Source: Allokutzneria multivorans
GTDB taxonomy: Bacteria > Actinomycetota > Actinomycetes > Mycobacteriales > Pseudonocardiaceae
Reading direction: 5' to 3'
DNA: 64,000 nucleotides
Assembly: GCF_039537405.1 (NCBI RefSeq)
Contig: NZ_BAABAL010000019.1
Location: 806,001-870,000, forward strand
Positions 1 to 8,618 of the stretch are shown piece by piece. The notes under the pieces were generated by a model. The model was not told the origin of the DNA. It made no database searches and saw nothing but the letters and a program-made list of their open reading frames with translations. Made by a program: the position numbers and the translations under genes. The stretch's first letter is position 1; each line of letters opens with the position of its first letter.

Positions 1-252
1 TACCTCCTTGTCGCCGAGGAAGGCCGCGAAGTTCACCGAGTTCCCGTAGTGCTCCCGGAGTTTCGCCGAGAGGGTCACGAACTCGATGCTTTCCAGTTCG
101 AGATCGCGGTTGAACGAGGTGTCCATGTCGATGTCGACGCCGAGGGCGTAATCCTCGCCGATGACCTCGACCAGCATGTGCCGCACCGTGGCGAGCACGG
201 CGGATTCCGCCGCGTAATCGCCGACAACGTCCGTCAGTTCCGTGGAGCTCAT
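1..252 (-). CDS. Acyl carrier protein-like protein (3' end cut by window edge)
   Basis: The reverse-strand frame opens with ATG at 252 and is still open at the window edge, giving 84 residues. It contains the phosphopantetheine attachment signature DLELESIEF, with the candidate Ser in LESIE at about residue 58, inside the expected helical-bundle ACP domain. An AGGAGG lies four bases upstream of the ATG; an overlapping ATG at 256 is in another frame and too close to that site. An ACP carries acyl or aminoacyl groups as a 4'-phosphopantetheine thioester in fatty acid, polyketide or NRPS-type pathways. No partner enzyme is visible because the gene runs out of the window, so the pathway cannot be assigned. 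Confidence 0.75.
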   Translation of the reverse strand, partial: MSSTELTDVVGDYAAESAVLATVRHMLVEVIGEDYALGVDIDMDTSFNRDLELESIEFVTLSAKLREHYGNSVNFAAFLGDKEV

Positions 253-476
253 TCATCCTCCTTGACGTCCAGCGCACGAGAAGGACTCCCCGCCGCGCGC
301 AGGGAGAGAGCAGGCGGTAACCAGGTTTGCCTTTGCCCCGGCAAACCGACCGGAATGGGGCTCTGGGGCCCGCTCCTCGATCACTACCGTGCGGGAGGAC
401 GATTGATCTCGCCTGTCGGCGCTCCGGCTTTCGAGCTAAATCAACCCGTTTGAATGACGTAGCAAACAGACGGTTT

Positions 477-1235
477 TCAGGCGGTGGTCGCCGGCCACCC
501 GTCCGCGCCGAGTTCCCGGGAGATGGCCCGCGCTGTGTCGCGAACCGCGGTCCGCACCAGGTCGGAGGGCGGCCATTCGGACATCGGCACGACGACGCCG
601 ACCGCTCCCGCCAAGGCCCCTGCGGCGTCGAAAACGGGTGCGGCGGTACCGCACTCGCCGAGCACCGCCTCTTCCTGCTCGACCGCGTAGGCGTCCACAC
701 GCACCTGGTCCAGGTGGGCGGCGAGGTCTGCGGGCTCGGTGATCGTCTCGGCCGTCATGCTGCGCAGCGGCCCGTCGCCGAGGAGTGCGCGGGCACGGCT
801 CGGCAGGTAGGCGAGCGACGCCTTGCCGAGCGCGCAGGCGTGCGCGGGAATGACGATGCCGACCTCGGGCATCTGACGCGAACCGTCCGGCCGGGGCGAG
901 TGGTGCACGACGAGCACCTCGTCCAGCATCAGCACGCCGGTCCGGACCGCGAAACCGGTCCTGGCGGCGAGGTCGTCCGCCCATGCCGCCGCTTGCGCGC
1001 GCAGCTCGAGGGTGTGCAGGTAAACGGTGCCGAGCTTCAGGACCGCAGGGCCGAGGCGGTACTGCGCGGATGCCCGGTCCTGCACCACCATGCCGTGCGC
1101 GACCAGCGTCTTCACGATGCCGTGGACCGTCGACGGCGGAAGTTCGAGACGGGCCGAAAGCTCCGAGAGGCTGATCCTGCGGGCCCCGTGCAGAACGCCC
1201 AGAACCCGGACGGCGCGGTCGACGGACTGGATCAC
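477..1235 (-). CDS. IclR-family transcriptional regulator
   Basis: This 252-residue protein has an N-terminal winged helix-turn-helix (about residues 1-65, with SLSELSARLELPPSTVHGIV) followed by an IclR effector-binding domain. The length is normal for the family. The GTG start at 1235 is preceded by GGAGG with good spacing. It is divergent from dhaK-dhaL across 123 bases that contain a perfect 19-bp inverted repeat (1303-1321), so it probably controls the dihydroxyacetone kinase genes and itself in response to a small metabolite. That role is inferred from position; family members act as repressors or activators of carbon-source operons such as glycerol use. Confidence 0.85.
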   Translation of the reverse strand: MIQSVDRAVRVLGVLHGARRISLSELSARLELPPSTVHGIVKTLVAHGMVVQDRASAQYRLGPAVLKLGTVYLHTLELRAQAAAWADDLAARTGFAVRTGVLMLDEVLVVHHSPRPDGSRQMPEVGIVIPAHACALGKASLAYLPSRARALLGDGPLRSMTAETITEPADLAAHLDQVRVDAYAVEQEEAVLGECGTAAPVFDAAGALAGAVGVVVPMSEWPPSDLVRTAVRDTARAISRELGADGWPATTA

Positions 1236-1302
1236 CGCGTCCTCCCTGACATCAGGGCAAGGACTTTACAACACCGCCCACCGGGGCTACGGTCCGTGCA
1301 CT

Positions 1303-1321
1303 ATTTCGACATCGTCGAAAT
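1303..1321. promoter_or_regulatory. Perfect inverted repeat, candidate IclR operator
   Basis: ATTTCGAC-ATC-GTCGAAAT is a perfect 8-bp palindrome around a 3-bp centre, in the gap between the divergent iclR-type gene and dhaK and 38 bp before the dhaK start. Size and position suit an IclR-family dimer site. Binding is inferred. Confidence 0.55.
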
Positions 1322-1358
1322 GATTTCTGACTCGCGAATGCCCAACGACGGGAGAGCG

Positions 1359-2366
1359 ATGAGCGCGCGGCAGTTCGTCAACGATCCGGACGAGTTCATC
1401 CCCCAGGCACTGGAAGGACTTCGGCTCGCGCATCCACACCTGATCCAGGTCAGTGCGGACCCGGCTCTGGTGCTGCGCACGCCCAAGGACGGCGACCCAC
1501 TGAAGGTCGCACTGGTTTCCGGTGGCGGCTCCGGCCACGAGCCGCTGCACACCGGCTTCGTCGGCCTGGGAATGCTCGACGCCGCGATCCCCGGCGCGGT
1601 GTTCGCGAGCCCGACGGCCTACCAGATCCGCGCGGGCATCAAGGCTGTCGATCGCGGTCGAGGCGTCCTGCTGATCGTGAAGAACTACACCGGCGACGTG
1701 CTCAACTTCTCGATCGCGGCGGAGCTCGCCCGCGAGGAGAACATCGAGGTCGAGATCGTCCTGGTCGACGACGACCTCGCCACTGACGGCGGCGACGAGG
1801 GCGGTCCCGGACGCAGGGGAACAGCGGCGGTGGTCGCGGTCGAGAAGATCTGCGGTGCGGCGGCGGAGCGTGGCGCCTCCCTCTCGGAGCTCGCTGAGCT
1901 GGGCCGCCGCGTTGTCGCGAGCTCGCGCACGATGGCGCTCGCGTTGCGGGCGTGCACCCACCCCGGCCAGCAGCGCCCATCCTTCGACCTGGCCGACGAC
2001 GAGGTGGAGTTCGGTGTCGGCATCCACGGTGAGCGCGGCGTCGGTCAACACCCCTTCGGCCCCGCGAGCGAACTCGTTCCGGCGCTCGCTCAGCCCGTTG
2101 TCGAGGCACTCGGCCTTCAGCGGGGCGAGTCGGTGATCGCGATCGTCAACGGCCTCGGATCGACGCACGCGCTTGAGCTGGCGGTCGTGCACCGCGAACT
2201 CTCCGCGTTCCTAGAGGGTGTCGGAGTGCGCATCGAGCGCGCCCTGGTCGGTTCCTACGTGACCGCGCTGGACATGCAGGGCTGCTCCATCACGTTGGTG
2301 CGCTGCGACTCCACGCTGCTCGAACTATGGAACGCCCCGGTCCGCACGCCCGCGCTCGCCTGGTGA
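1359..2366 (+). CDS. dhaK: Dihydroxyacetone kinase subunit DhaK
   Basis: The 335-residue protein matches the usual DhaK length. It shows the N-terminal glycine-rich substrate-binding signature VSGGGSGHEPLHTGFVG and the motif GIHGERG, whose His (about residue 223) covalently holds dihydroxyacetone as a hemiaminal in characterised DhaK proteins. The frame is open further upstream, but the ATG at 1359 is preceded by GGGAGAG and is where homology begins. DhaL follows 15 bases later. The encoded reaction is phosphorylation of dihydroxyacetone (or a related ketose such as erythrulose) to enter glycolysis. No DhaM phosphotransferase subunit is encoded nearby, so the phosphoryl donor cannot be read from the locus. 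Confidence 0.9.
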   Translation: MSARQFVNDPDEFIPQALEGLRLAHPHLIQVSADPALVLRTPKDGDPLKVALVSGGGSGHEPLHTGFVGLGMLDAAIPGAVFASPTAYQIRAGIKAVDRGRGVLLIVKNYTGDVLNFSIAAELAREENIEVEIVLVDDDLATDGGDEGGPGRRGTAAVVAVEKICGAAAERGASLSELAELGRRVVASSRTMALALRACTHPGQQRPSFDLADDEVEFGVGIHGERGVGQHPFGPASELVPALAQPVVEALGLQRGESVIAIVNGLGSTHALELAVVHRELSAFLEGVGVRIERALVGSYVTALDMQGCSITLVRCDSTLLELWNAPVRTPALAW

Positions 2367-2381
2367 CAAAGGAGTTCGACG

Positions 2382-3005
2382 ATGACCACCCTCACGACTG
2401 AACACGCTCGCGCGTGGGCCGATCGGTTCGTCACTGTCGGCGCTGAGCGCAACGACGAACTGACTGAGCTCGACCGCCAAGCGGGCGACGGTGACTACGG
2501 CACAAATCTCCGTTCAGCCCTGCGCAGGGCCGCGGCCAACCTCACCGGCGAACCGACCTCCCCGCACGAGGTGTTCCTCGCCGTGTCGGAGGCGTTCCTG
2601 AACACGGGTGGCACCAGCGGCCCGCTCTTCGGCATGTGGTTCCGCGAGTTCGCCAAGGCGGCCAAGGGCAGAGAGGTCACAGCTGTGGTGCTAGGCGAGG
2701 CCGCGACGAACGCTGTGGCTGTCGTCCAACGCCTGGGCAAGGCGGAGGTCGGCCACAAGACGATGGTGGACGCGATGGTCCCCGCCGCAGAGGCTCTGAG
2801 CGCGGCGGCCGCGCGCGGCGCGACCGTTCCAGACGCTTTGGCGGAAGCCGCTTCCGCCGCGCACGTGGGGGCTGCCTCAACCAAGCGACTGCTCGCGAAA
2901 CGCGGTCGCGCGAGCTACGTCGGCGAGCACGCTCGCGGAGTCGTCGACCCAGGCGCTCTCACGGTCGCCTACTTCTTCGACGCCGCCACCCCTTCCTCGA
3001 GTTGA
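2382..3005 (+). CDS. dhaL: Dihydroxyacetone kinase subunit DhaL
   Basis: This 207-residue protein carries the nucleotide-binding signature of DhaL: LDRQAGDGDYGTN, whose Asp residues bind Mg-ADP, followed by NTGGTSGPLFG. Length is normal. AAAGGAG precedes the ATG. It is co-transcribed with dhaK, 15 bases downstream. In PTS-type systems DhaL keeps bound ADP that is rephosphorylated by DhaM; in ATP-type enzymes DhaK and DhaL are one chain. Here the two are split yet no DhaM lies adjacent, so either DhaM is elsewhere or this is a two-subunit ATP-using sugar kinase. Confidence 0.9.
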   Translation: MTTLTTEHARAWADRFVTVGAERNDELTELDRQAGDGDYGTNLRSALRRAAANLTGEPTSPHEVFLAVSEAFLNTGGTSGPLFGMWFREFAKAAKGREVTAVVLGEAATNAVAVVQRLGKAEVGHKTMVDAMVPAAEALSAAAARGATVPDALAEAASAAHVGAASTKRLLAKRGRASYVGEHARGVVDPGALTVAYFFDAATPSSS

Positions 3006-3067
3006 TCTTCCGCGCCGGTTCTGATCAATCCGGCCCGGACCGTCCCTCCTGGTGTTAGGAAAGCCAG

Positions 3068-5092
3068 GTGATCTCCGACGCCGACAACGGTTCCCGCACC
3101 TCGTTCGACGATCTCGACGCCTACATCGCCCTGCCGAGGATCGAAGGACTGCGACTCGCCCCCGACGGCAGCAGGATCGTCGTGGAGGTCGCCCTCCCGA
3201 ACACCGAGAGCGCCCGCTACACCACGGCGTTGTGGGAGGTCGACCCCAAAGGCCAGCGTCCTGCGCGGCGGTTGACCCGCAGCGCGGAGGGCGAGTCAGC
3301 GGTCGCGTTCGGCCCTGCCGGGGACCTGCTCTTCGTGTCGTCGCGACCACGACCGGACAGCGACGAGGACTCGGCCGCGTCAGCGTTGTGGTCGCTGCCC
3401 GTGCACGGCGGCGAGGCGCGAGTGATCGCGAGCCCGGCCGGCGGTGTGCGTGGAGTCGTCGTCAGCGAGAACGGGACGATCGTGTTCGGCTCGGGCATGA
3501 TGCCCTCCGCCACCGACTTCGCCTCGGACAAGCAACTCCGGGCAGCTCGCCGAAAGGCCGGTGTTTCCGCTCTCCTGCACGAGGAGAACCCGATCCGGTA
3601 CTGGGACCACGATCTCGGACCTGACCGCACCCGGCTGCTCGCGAAGTCCGTGACCGACGAGAGCTTCGATCTCATCGACGTCACCGGTCACGTCGGCCGG
3701 GCCCTGTGGGACAGCAGTTCCTGGGACATCACGCCGGACGGCTGCACCGTGATCGCGACGTGGGCTGTCGCTGAAGCTGGCGGAGCCCAGCGGCAAACAC
3801 TCGTCGCGATCGACGTGGCAACGGGAGTTCGACGCACGCTCGCTGACGACGCCGCGCACCAGTACCGCGCGCCCACGGTGTCCCCTGATGGACAGCACAT
3901 TGCTTTCGAGGTTGACGAGCGCTGTTCTCCTGCTGGCCCGGGCGACAAGTGGTTGGCCGTTCTCCCGGTCGCAGGTGGCGAGCTGCGACACGTCGCACGG
4001 AGCTGGGACCGCTGGCCGCACATCGCGTGCTGGACACCGGACGGCGCGGCGCTGTTGGTCGTCGCCGCCGACCACGGTCGTGCACCCGCGTGGCGGGTGG
4101 ACGTCGAAACCGGGGAAGCAACACGACTGACCTCGGATGACGCTGCGTACTCCGACGTTCAAGTCGCCCCGAATGGCGAGATCTACGCCCTCCGCTCGGC
4201 TGTGAACAGCCCACCCGCACCCGTCCGGATCAGTGAGTCCGGCGTAGAACCACTACGCGGCCCCGCAGAGGTACTCGGCGCTCAGTACGAGCTCCCTGGG
4301 CGGCTCGAAGAAATTTTGGTGACGGCGGAGGACGGCACATCGGTGCGTGCGTGGATCGCGCTGCCGCACGACGCGAGCGCGGACAAGCCCGCGCCACTCG
4401 TGCTGATGGTCCACGGTGGGCCGGTCATGTCCGTCAACGCCTGGTCCTGGCGCGCCAACCCTTGGATGTACGTCGCCAAGGGATACGCCGTCCTAATGCC
4501 GGATTTCGCGCTGTCCATCGGCTACGGCCTGGATTTCGTGCGCCGCGGCTGGGGCCAGTGGGGCGGCAAGCCCTACACGGACCTGATGGAGATGACCACT
4601 GCGGCTCAGCAGCGCCCCGACATCGACTCCTCGCGCGCAGCCGCGATCGGCGGCTCTTTCGGGGGCTACATGGCGAACTGGATCGCTGGGCACACGGACA
4701 GGTTCTCCGCGATCGCCAGTCACGCGTCCGTGTGGCGCTTGGACACTGCGGCAGACGTGGAATACGAGTTCCGCAGGGAAGCGACACCGGAGGCGCTGGA
4801 CGCCAACTCCCCGCACAACTTCGTCAACGCGATCACCACGCCGATGCTGCTGTTGCACGGCGACAGGGACTACCGCGTGCCGATCGGTGAAGCGATGCGG
4901 TTGTGGTGGGACCTCATGGCAAGGCTGCGTGCCGAGGACGGTTCCGGCCCGCACAAGTTCCTGTACTTCCCGGACGAGAACCACTGGATCCTGACGCCGA
5001 CCCACTCGAAGATCTGGTATTCGACGGTTCTCGCGTTCTTCGACCACCACGTGCTCGGCAAGGACTGGCGGCGCCCGGAACTGCTGGGCTGA
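3068..5092 (+). CDS. S9-family prolyl oligopeptidase-like serine peptidase
   Basis: A 674-residue cytoplasmic-looking protein (no signal peptide) with an N-terminal beta-propeller region (about 20-410, WD/TolB-like repeats such as TPDGAALLVV and SPDGQHIAFEV) and a C-terminal alpha/beta hydrolase domain. The catalytic triad can be placed: Ser530 in GGSFGGY, Asp601 in HGDRDYRVP and His639 in DENHW. This is the arrangement of acylaminoacyl-peptidases and dipeptidyl peptidases. Start is GTG at 3068 after AGGAAAG. It follows dhaL by 62 bases and could be read through from it, although no functional link is obvious. Confidence 0.9.
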   Translation: MISDADNGSRTSFDDLDAYIALPRIEGLRLAPDGSRIVVEVALPNTESARYTTALWEVDPKGQRPARRLTRSAEGESAVAFGPAGDLLFVSSRPRPDSDEDSAASALWSLPVHGGEARVIASPAGGVRGVVVSENGTIVFGSGMMPSATDFASDKQLRAARRKAGVSALLHEENPIRYWDHDLGPDRTRLLAKSVTDESFDLIDVTGHVGRALWDSSSWDITPDGCTVIATWAVAEAGGAQRQTLVAIDVATGVRRTLADDAAHQYRAPTVSPDGQHIAFEVDERCSPAGPGDKWLAVLPVAGGELRHVARSWDRWPHIACWTPDGAALLVVAADHGRAPAWRVDVETGEATRLTSDDAAYSDVQVAPNGEIYALRSAVNSPPAPVRISESGVEPLRGPAEVLGAQYELPGRLEEILVTAEDGTSVRAWIALPHDASADKPAPLVLMVHGGPVMSVNAWSWRANPWMYVAKGYAVLMPDFALSIGYGLDFVRRGWGQWGGKPYTDLMEMTTAAQQRPDIDSSRAAAIGGSFGGYMANWIAGHTDRFSAIASHASVWRLDTAADVEYEFRREATPEALDANSPHNFVNAITTPMLLLHGDRDYRVPIGEAMRLWWDLMARLRAEDGSGPHKFLYFPDENHWILTPTHSKIWYSTVLAFFDHHVLGKDWRRPELLG

Positions 5093-5212
5093 CCCCAGGG
5101 CCACGGCGCGCCTCCAGGTCGGTGCGCCGCGATTCTTCCGTCGCGTCCAGCCAGCCCACGCGGACCAGCGATATCTTGGCCCGCACATCGGTGGGTTACG
5201 TCGAGGAGTGCG

Positions 5213-6307
5213 ATGGCTCGGCTCAGCAGGGCGCAATCACAAGAGCACAACCGCGTCAAAGTCCTGGCCGCGGCGCAGGAGGAGTTCACCGAGCGCGGTT
5301 TCCGCGACGCCAAGATCGACACCATCGCCGAACGCGCCGGCTTCACCAGGGGCGCGGTCTACTCGAACTTCCCGAGCAAGAGGGCGCTCTACTTCGCCGT
5401 GCTGGCCAACCTCTCCGAGAATGCACCGATCCCGCAGCACGCGGAGCCCGGTCTGACCGCGAAAGAGGCACTGGGCACTCTCGCCCGCGCTTGGGTGGCG
5501 CGGCTGCCGCTGGCCGATATCGGTGAACATGACGGCTCAGCACGGCTGAGCATGGACCTGATGCCAGAGATCACAGGCGAAACTCGTACACGCCTGCCTT
5601 ACGCGCAGTTGATGCGGTTGAACGCCATCCTGCTCGGACTCTCCCTTGAGCGTCTGGAACCGCGCCGTGGTCGAATGGTCCGCATCGCCGAGACCGTTCT
5701 GACCACGCTGCACGGCGCAACACAGATGGCAGCCGCCGCACCGGGATTCGTGGAGCCCTTCAACGTGGTGAAGGCGTGCGAACAGCTGGCCGAGCTCGAC
5801 CTCGCTGACTCCTGGCCCGCACCGCCGATCATCGCGCCGGTGAAGCTCGTCGACGAAGCGTGGTCACCCTCGCCTGCGCTCAACTCGCTGAAGTCGGAGC
5901 CGGCAGCCTTGGCCCACGACGGAATCGTTGCGGTGCTTGGCTTGCACAGGCTTTCCGCAGCAGAGGAAGCCGTGCGAGCGGCGCGAGCCAGCGACAAGAT
6001 CACCGTCGCGGTGGTGACCAATGACCCCGCCGAACTCGCGCCGCTGGCCCGACTCGCGATCGCTGACGTGTGGCACTGCCTCCGGCAGGCGTTCCCCGAA
6101 CCTGCTTGGCCTCGCCTTCAGCTGGTCATCAGCACAGCGACCGAACTCGCCAGCGCCGCTGGTGTACCCGGCGTCAGTGATGCGACCGAGGTGGCGGTGC
6201 GGGTATCCCAAGGGCGGATTGTCGCCCGAGCGGAAGGCTACGGCGCGTGCCACGCGGCCACCTCCGTCACCGTCGATCAATCCGCAAGGAACACCGGCCG
6301 CGCCTGA
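5213..6307 (+). CDS. TetR-family regulator with long C-terminal extension
   Basis: The first 60 residues are a clear TetR DNA-binding domain (AQEEFTERGFRDAKIDTIAE...RGAVYSNFPSKRALY). At 364 residues the protein is about 150 longer than a usual TetR. The extension, from about residue 225, has predicted alternating strands and helices and ends in ATEVAVRVSQGRIVARAEGYG, which looks like the last strand pair of a thioredoxin/peroxiredoxin-like fold, but no CxxC is present. Function of the extension is unknown. The 3' end overlaps the convergent sigma factor gene by 31 bases. The start ATG has only a weak ribosome-binding site (GTCGAGGAGTGCG). Confidence 0.8.
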   Translation: MARLSRAQSQEHNRVKVLAAAQEEFTERGFRDAKIDTIAERAGFTRGAVYSNFPSKRALYFAVLANLSENAPIPQHAEPGLTAKEALGTLARAWVARLPLADIGEHDGSARLSMDLMPEITGETRTRLPYAQLMRLNAILLGLSLERLEPRRGRMVRIAETVLTTLHGATQMAAAAPGFVEPFNVVKACEQLAELDLADSWPAPPIIAPVKLVDEAWSPSPALNSLKSEPAALAHDGIVAVLGLHRLSAAEEAVRAARASDKITVAVVTNDPAELAPLARLAIADVWHCLRQAFPEPAWPRLQLVISTATELASAAGVPGVSDATEVAVRVSQGRIVARAEGYGACHAATSVTVDQSARNTGRA

Positions 6308-7170
6308 CGGATGTATTCAGGATCAGCGACGACCTCGATGCCCACGATCCGGCCACCCACGACGATGAAGTCCAAGACCCCACGAGGGTCCCCGTCAGGC
6401 GCCCAAGCAGCACCAACAACGCCGTCGACCAACACTGGCTTAGCTCCTCGCGCACGTCCGATGAATGCGTGTGCGACTGCAGAGGCGCCGCGCACCTCAC
6501 TGGCAAGAGCTGGCGCGCCGCTGCCCTGCGCCGCTGCGGCGAGCGCAACCGCAACCTCGTCCGCCCGAAGCACGACGTCGGGATCGAGCACAGCCAGCAG
6601 TGCTTCGAAGTCACCACCACGTGAAGCGGCAAGGAACGCCTCGACGACCTCTCGCTGCCTAGCCTGGTCCGTCGCACCATCCTGCTCAGAGCCACGAACC
6701 CGTCTCCGCGCACGGCTAGCCAACTGCCGTGCGGCAGCAGGGCTGCGACCCACGATCGGGGCGATCGTCTCGAACGGCACGCCGAACAGATCGTGCAGAA
6801 CGAACGCCAATCGTTCTGCGGGCCCGAGCGTGTCCAGCACCACCAGCAGCGCAAGACCAACCGAGTCTGCTTGGAGCGCTTGGTATTCCGGATCACTGCG
6901 TTCGACCGGTTCCGGCACGCCTTCGTCCAATGGCTCCTCTCGTCGCGATGCACGCGAGCGCAGCATGTCCAGGCACACGCGACCGACGACGGTGGTCAGC
7001 CAGCCGCTGAGGTTGCGCACTTCGCTGACATCCGTCCGGCTCAGTCGCAGCCATGCCTCCTGCACGGCATCTTCGGCTTCGCTCACCGAACCGAGCACCC
7101 TGAACGCCACGGCGCGCAGGCGGCCGCGATTCTCCTCAAACTGTCCTACGAGCCAGCTGTCGCCGTTCAC
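6277..7170 (-). CDS. ECF RNA polymerase sigma factor, SigJ/ECF41 type
   Basis: Sigma-70 region 2 (about residues 10-75, VLGSVSEAEDAVQEAWLRL) and region 4 (about 110-165, LGPAERLAFVLHDLFGVPFETIAPIVGRSPAAARQLASRARRR) are followed by a SnoaL/NTF2-like C-terminal domain (about 175-297) ending VLDFIVVGGRIVGIEVVADPEYIR. This layout is that of SigJ and ECF41 factors, whose C-terminal domain modulates activity in place of an anti-sigma factor. The GTG at 7170 is preceded by GAGGGGG; the frame extends upstream but without sigma homology. It is convergent with, and overlaps, the TetR gene by 31 bases. The usual ECF41 neighbour enzyme is absent. Confidence 0.85.
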   Translation of the reverse strand: MNGDSWLVGQFEENRGRLRAVAFRVLGSVSEAEDAVQEAWLRLSRTDVSEVRNLSGWLTTVVGRVCLDMLRSRASRREEPLDEGVPEPVERSDPEYQALQADSVGLALLVVLDTLGPAERLAFVLHDLFGVPFETIAPIVGRSPAAARQLASRARRRVRGSEQDGATDQARQREVVEAFLAASRGGDFEALLAVLDPDVVLRADEVAVALAAAAQGSGAPALASEVRGASAVAHAFIGRARGAKPVLVDGVVGAAWAPDGDPRGVLDFIVVGGRIVGIEVVADPEYIRQARPVFLAD

Positions 7171-7433
7171 CCGTCCCCCTCGCTTCTGATCGCTACCTCC
7201 TTGACGAACGGGAGGGGAGGGTTGTGACAGCCACCGCCCCGGAGTCGCGGTCGCCGCCCGCCACACGCTAGAGCTCCCCAGAGGAACACGTAAAGCACAC
7301 GAAGGCCACTTGCGCCACAAAACTATCCACAGGCAAGTCAACCTCGCCCAGGAAACCCAAGCTTTCTCGTGGACATGTGGATAACTCACCCCAAATTGCA
7401 CATTCGCAGATTTCTTGTCGTATGTTCGTGGCT

Positions 7434-8618
7434 ATGCAAAACACCACGACTGCCCGCGAGCTCGCGGGCGCCTTCCGCGCCTTGTGCACAGCACAGGCAG
7501 TGCTCGCCGGACTATTGATCAAGTTCACCGAGCCCGCGGCGAAGCGCGACACGCCGTACTCCAGCGATGATGTCGGCGCGCTGCTGTCGATGTCCCGCCA
7601 CAAAGCCAGAGCGCTGTTGAGCCAGGCCCAGGCCGTGACCGCCCGTCCGGCGGTGTTCAACGCCCTTCTCGAGGGAAAGATCGATTTGGGCAAGGCCCTG
7701 CTGATCGTCGGGAAGGTCCAACTCCTTCCCGCGTCGCAGGCCGACATCGCGGAGGCCAAGCTCCTCGAGTACGCCCCGACCCGCACCTACGTGTCGTTGC
7801 GGAAATGGGCGTCGCAGCTCGTCTGCAAACTTGATCCAGCAGGCACGGAGAGGCGCCACGCGGAGAAACGCCGACGACGCATGGTTGAAAAGACGAACGC
7901 CGACGACGGCATGTGTTCACTCCACGTGCGGCTCACGGCAGTTGACGGGTTGCTCGCATGGGGCCGCATCGACCGACTCGCCAAGAGCCTCGCCATCCCC
8001 GGCGATCGGCGGACATTGGATCAGAGGCGAGCGGACGTCACCCGGGATCTTCTTGTGGGCGAGGCGGTCCACGCGTCGCTGCGGCAGGCGAAGGTCCAGG
8101 TGACCGTACCCATCACCACGCTGATCGGGATCAACGACGATCCCGGTGTGCTCGCCGGATACGGCCCCGTCCCGGCGTCGGTCGCCAAGGAGATCGCCGC
8201 GGGTGGAACGTGGAAGCGAATCCTCACTGACCCGGCCACCGGCATCGCCCTCGATGTCGGGCGCACCGAGTACGAGCCCTCCGAGGCGCTGCGGGAGTTC
8301 GTCAAGGCTCGCGACGGCATCTGCTCAGCCATCGGCTGCGACCAGGCCGCGGAAAACTGCACTGTCGACCACTGCACGCCTGCCAGCGACACGACCGCAT
8401 CGGCGATGGACTTCAGGTCTTTGTGCCAGCACCACCAGCGGATGCGGCATGAGTCCGGCTGGACCTGTCACCACATGGACGACGGCAGGCACTTCTGGAT
8501 AACGCCGTCCGGGGGTTTCTACGAAAGCGAGTCGGAACCGATCGCCGACCCGAGTCCCACGGAGAACCTCGACGGCGGCAACCCGGGTCCGCGTGCTCCT
8601 GGCGCAGCTGATGCGTAG
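7434..8618 (+). CDS. DUF222 / HNH endonuclease domain protein (13E12-type)
   Basis: The protein (394 residues from the chosen ATG) has an N-terminal DUF222 domain (about 10-260) and a C-terminal HNH nuclease region with CSAIGCDQ, VDHCTP and LCQHHQRMRH. This is the 13E12 repeat family found in many copies in actinobacteria and often treated as a selfish or damage-responsive element; its real function is unknown. ATG codons at 7422 and 7434 are both possible and neither has a good ribosome-binding site. The sequence GTATGTTCG overlapping the first ATG matches one half of an actinobacterial LexA box, the other half being degenerate, so SOS control is possible but weakly supported. Confidence 0.75.
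   Translation: MQNTTTARELAGAFRALCTAQAVLAGLLIKFTEPAAKRDTPYSSDDVGALLSMSRHKARALLSQAQAVTARPAVFNALLEGKIDLGKALLIVGKVQLLPASQADIAEAKLLEYAPTRTYVSLRKWASQLVCKLDPAGTERRHAEKRRRRMVEKTNADDGMCSLHVRLTAVDGLLAWGRIDRLAKSLAIPGDRRTLDQRRADVTRDLLVGEAVHASLRQAKVQVTVPITTLIGINDDPGVLAGYGPVPASVAKEIAAGGTWKRILTDPATGIALDVGRTEYEPSEALREFVKARDGICSAIGCDQAAENCTVDHCTPASDTTASAMDFRSLCQHHQRMRHESGWTCHHMDDGRHFWITPSGGFYESESEPIADPSPTENLDGGNPGPRAPGAADA

Noticed and set aside
327..1358. In-frame 5' extension of dhaK to 327
   Set aside because: The extension lies antisense to the IclR gene, has no DhaK homology, and a ribosome-binding site supports ATG at 1359.
7422..7433. LexA (SOS) box before the DUF222 gene
   Set aside because: Only the right half (GTTCG) matches; the left half is degenerate, so it is not listed as a feature.
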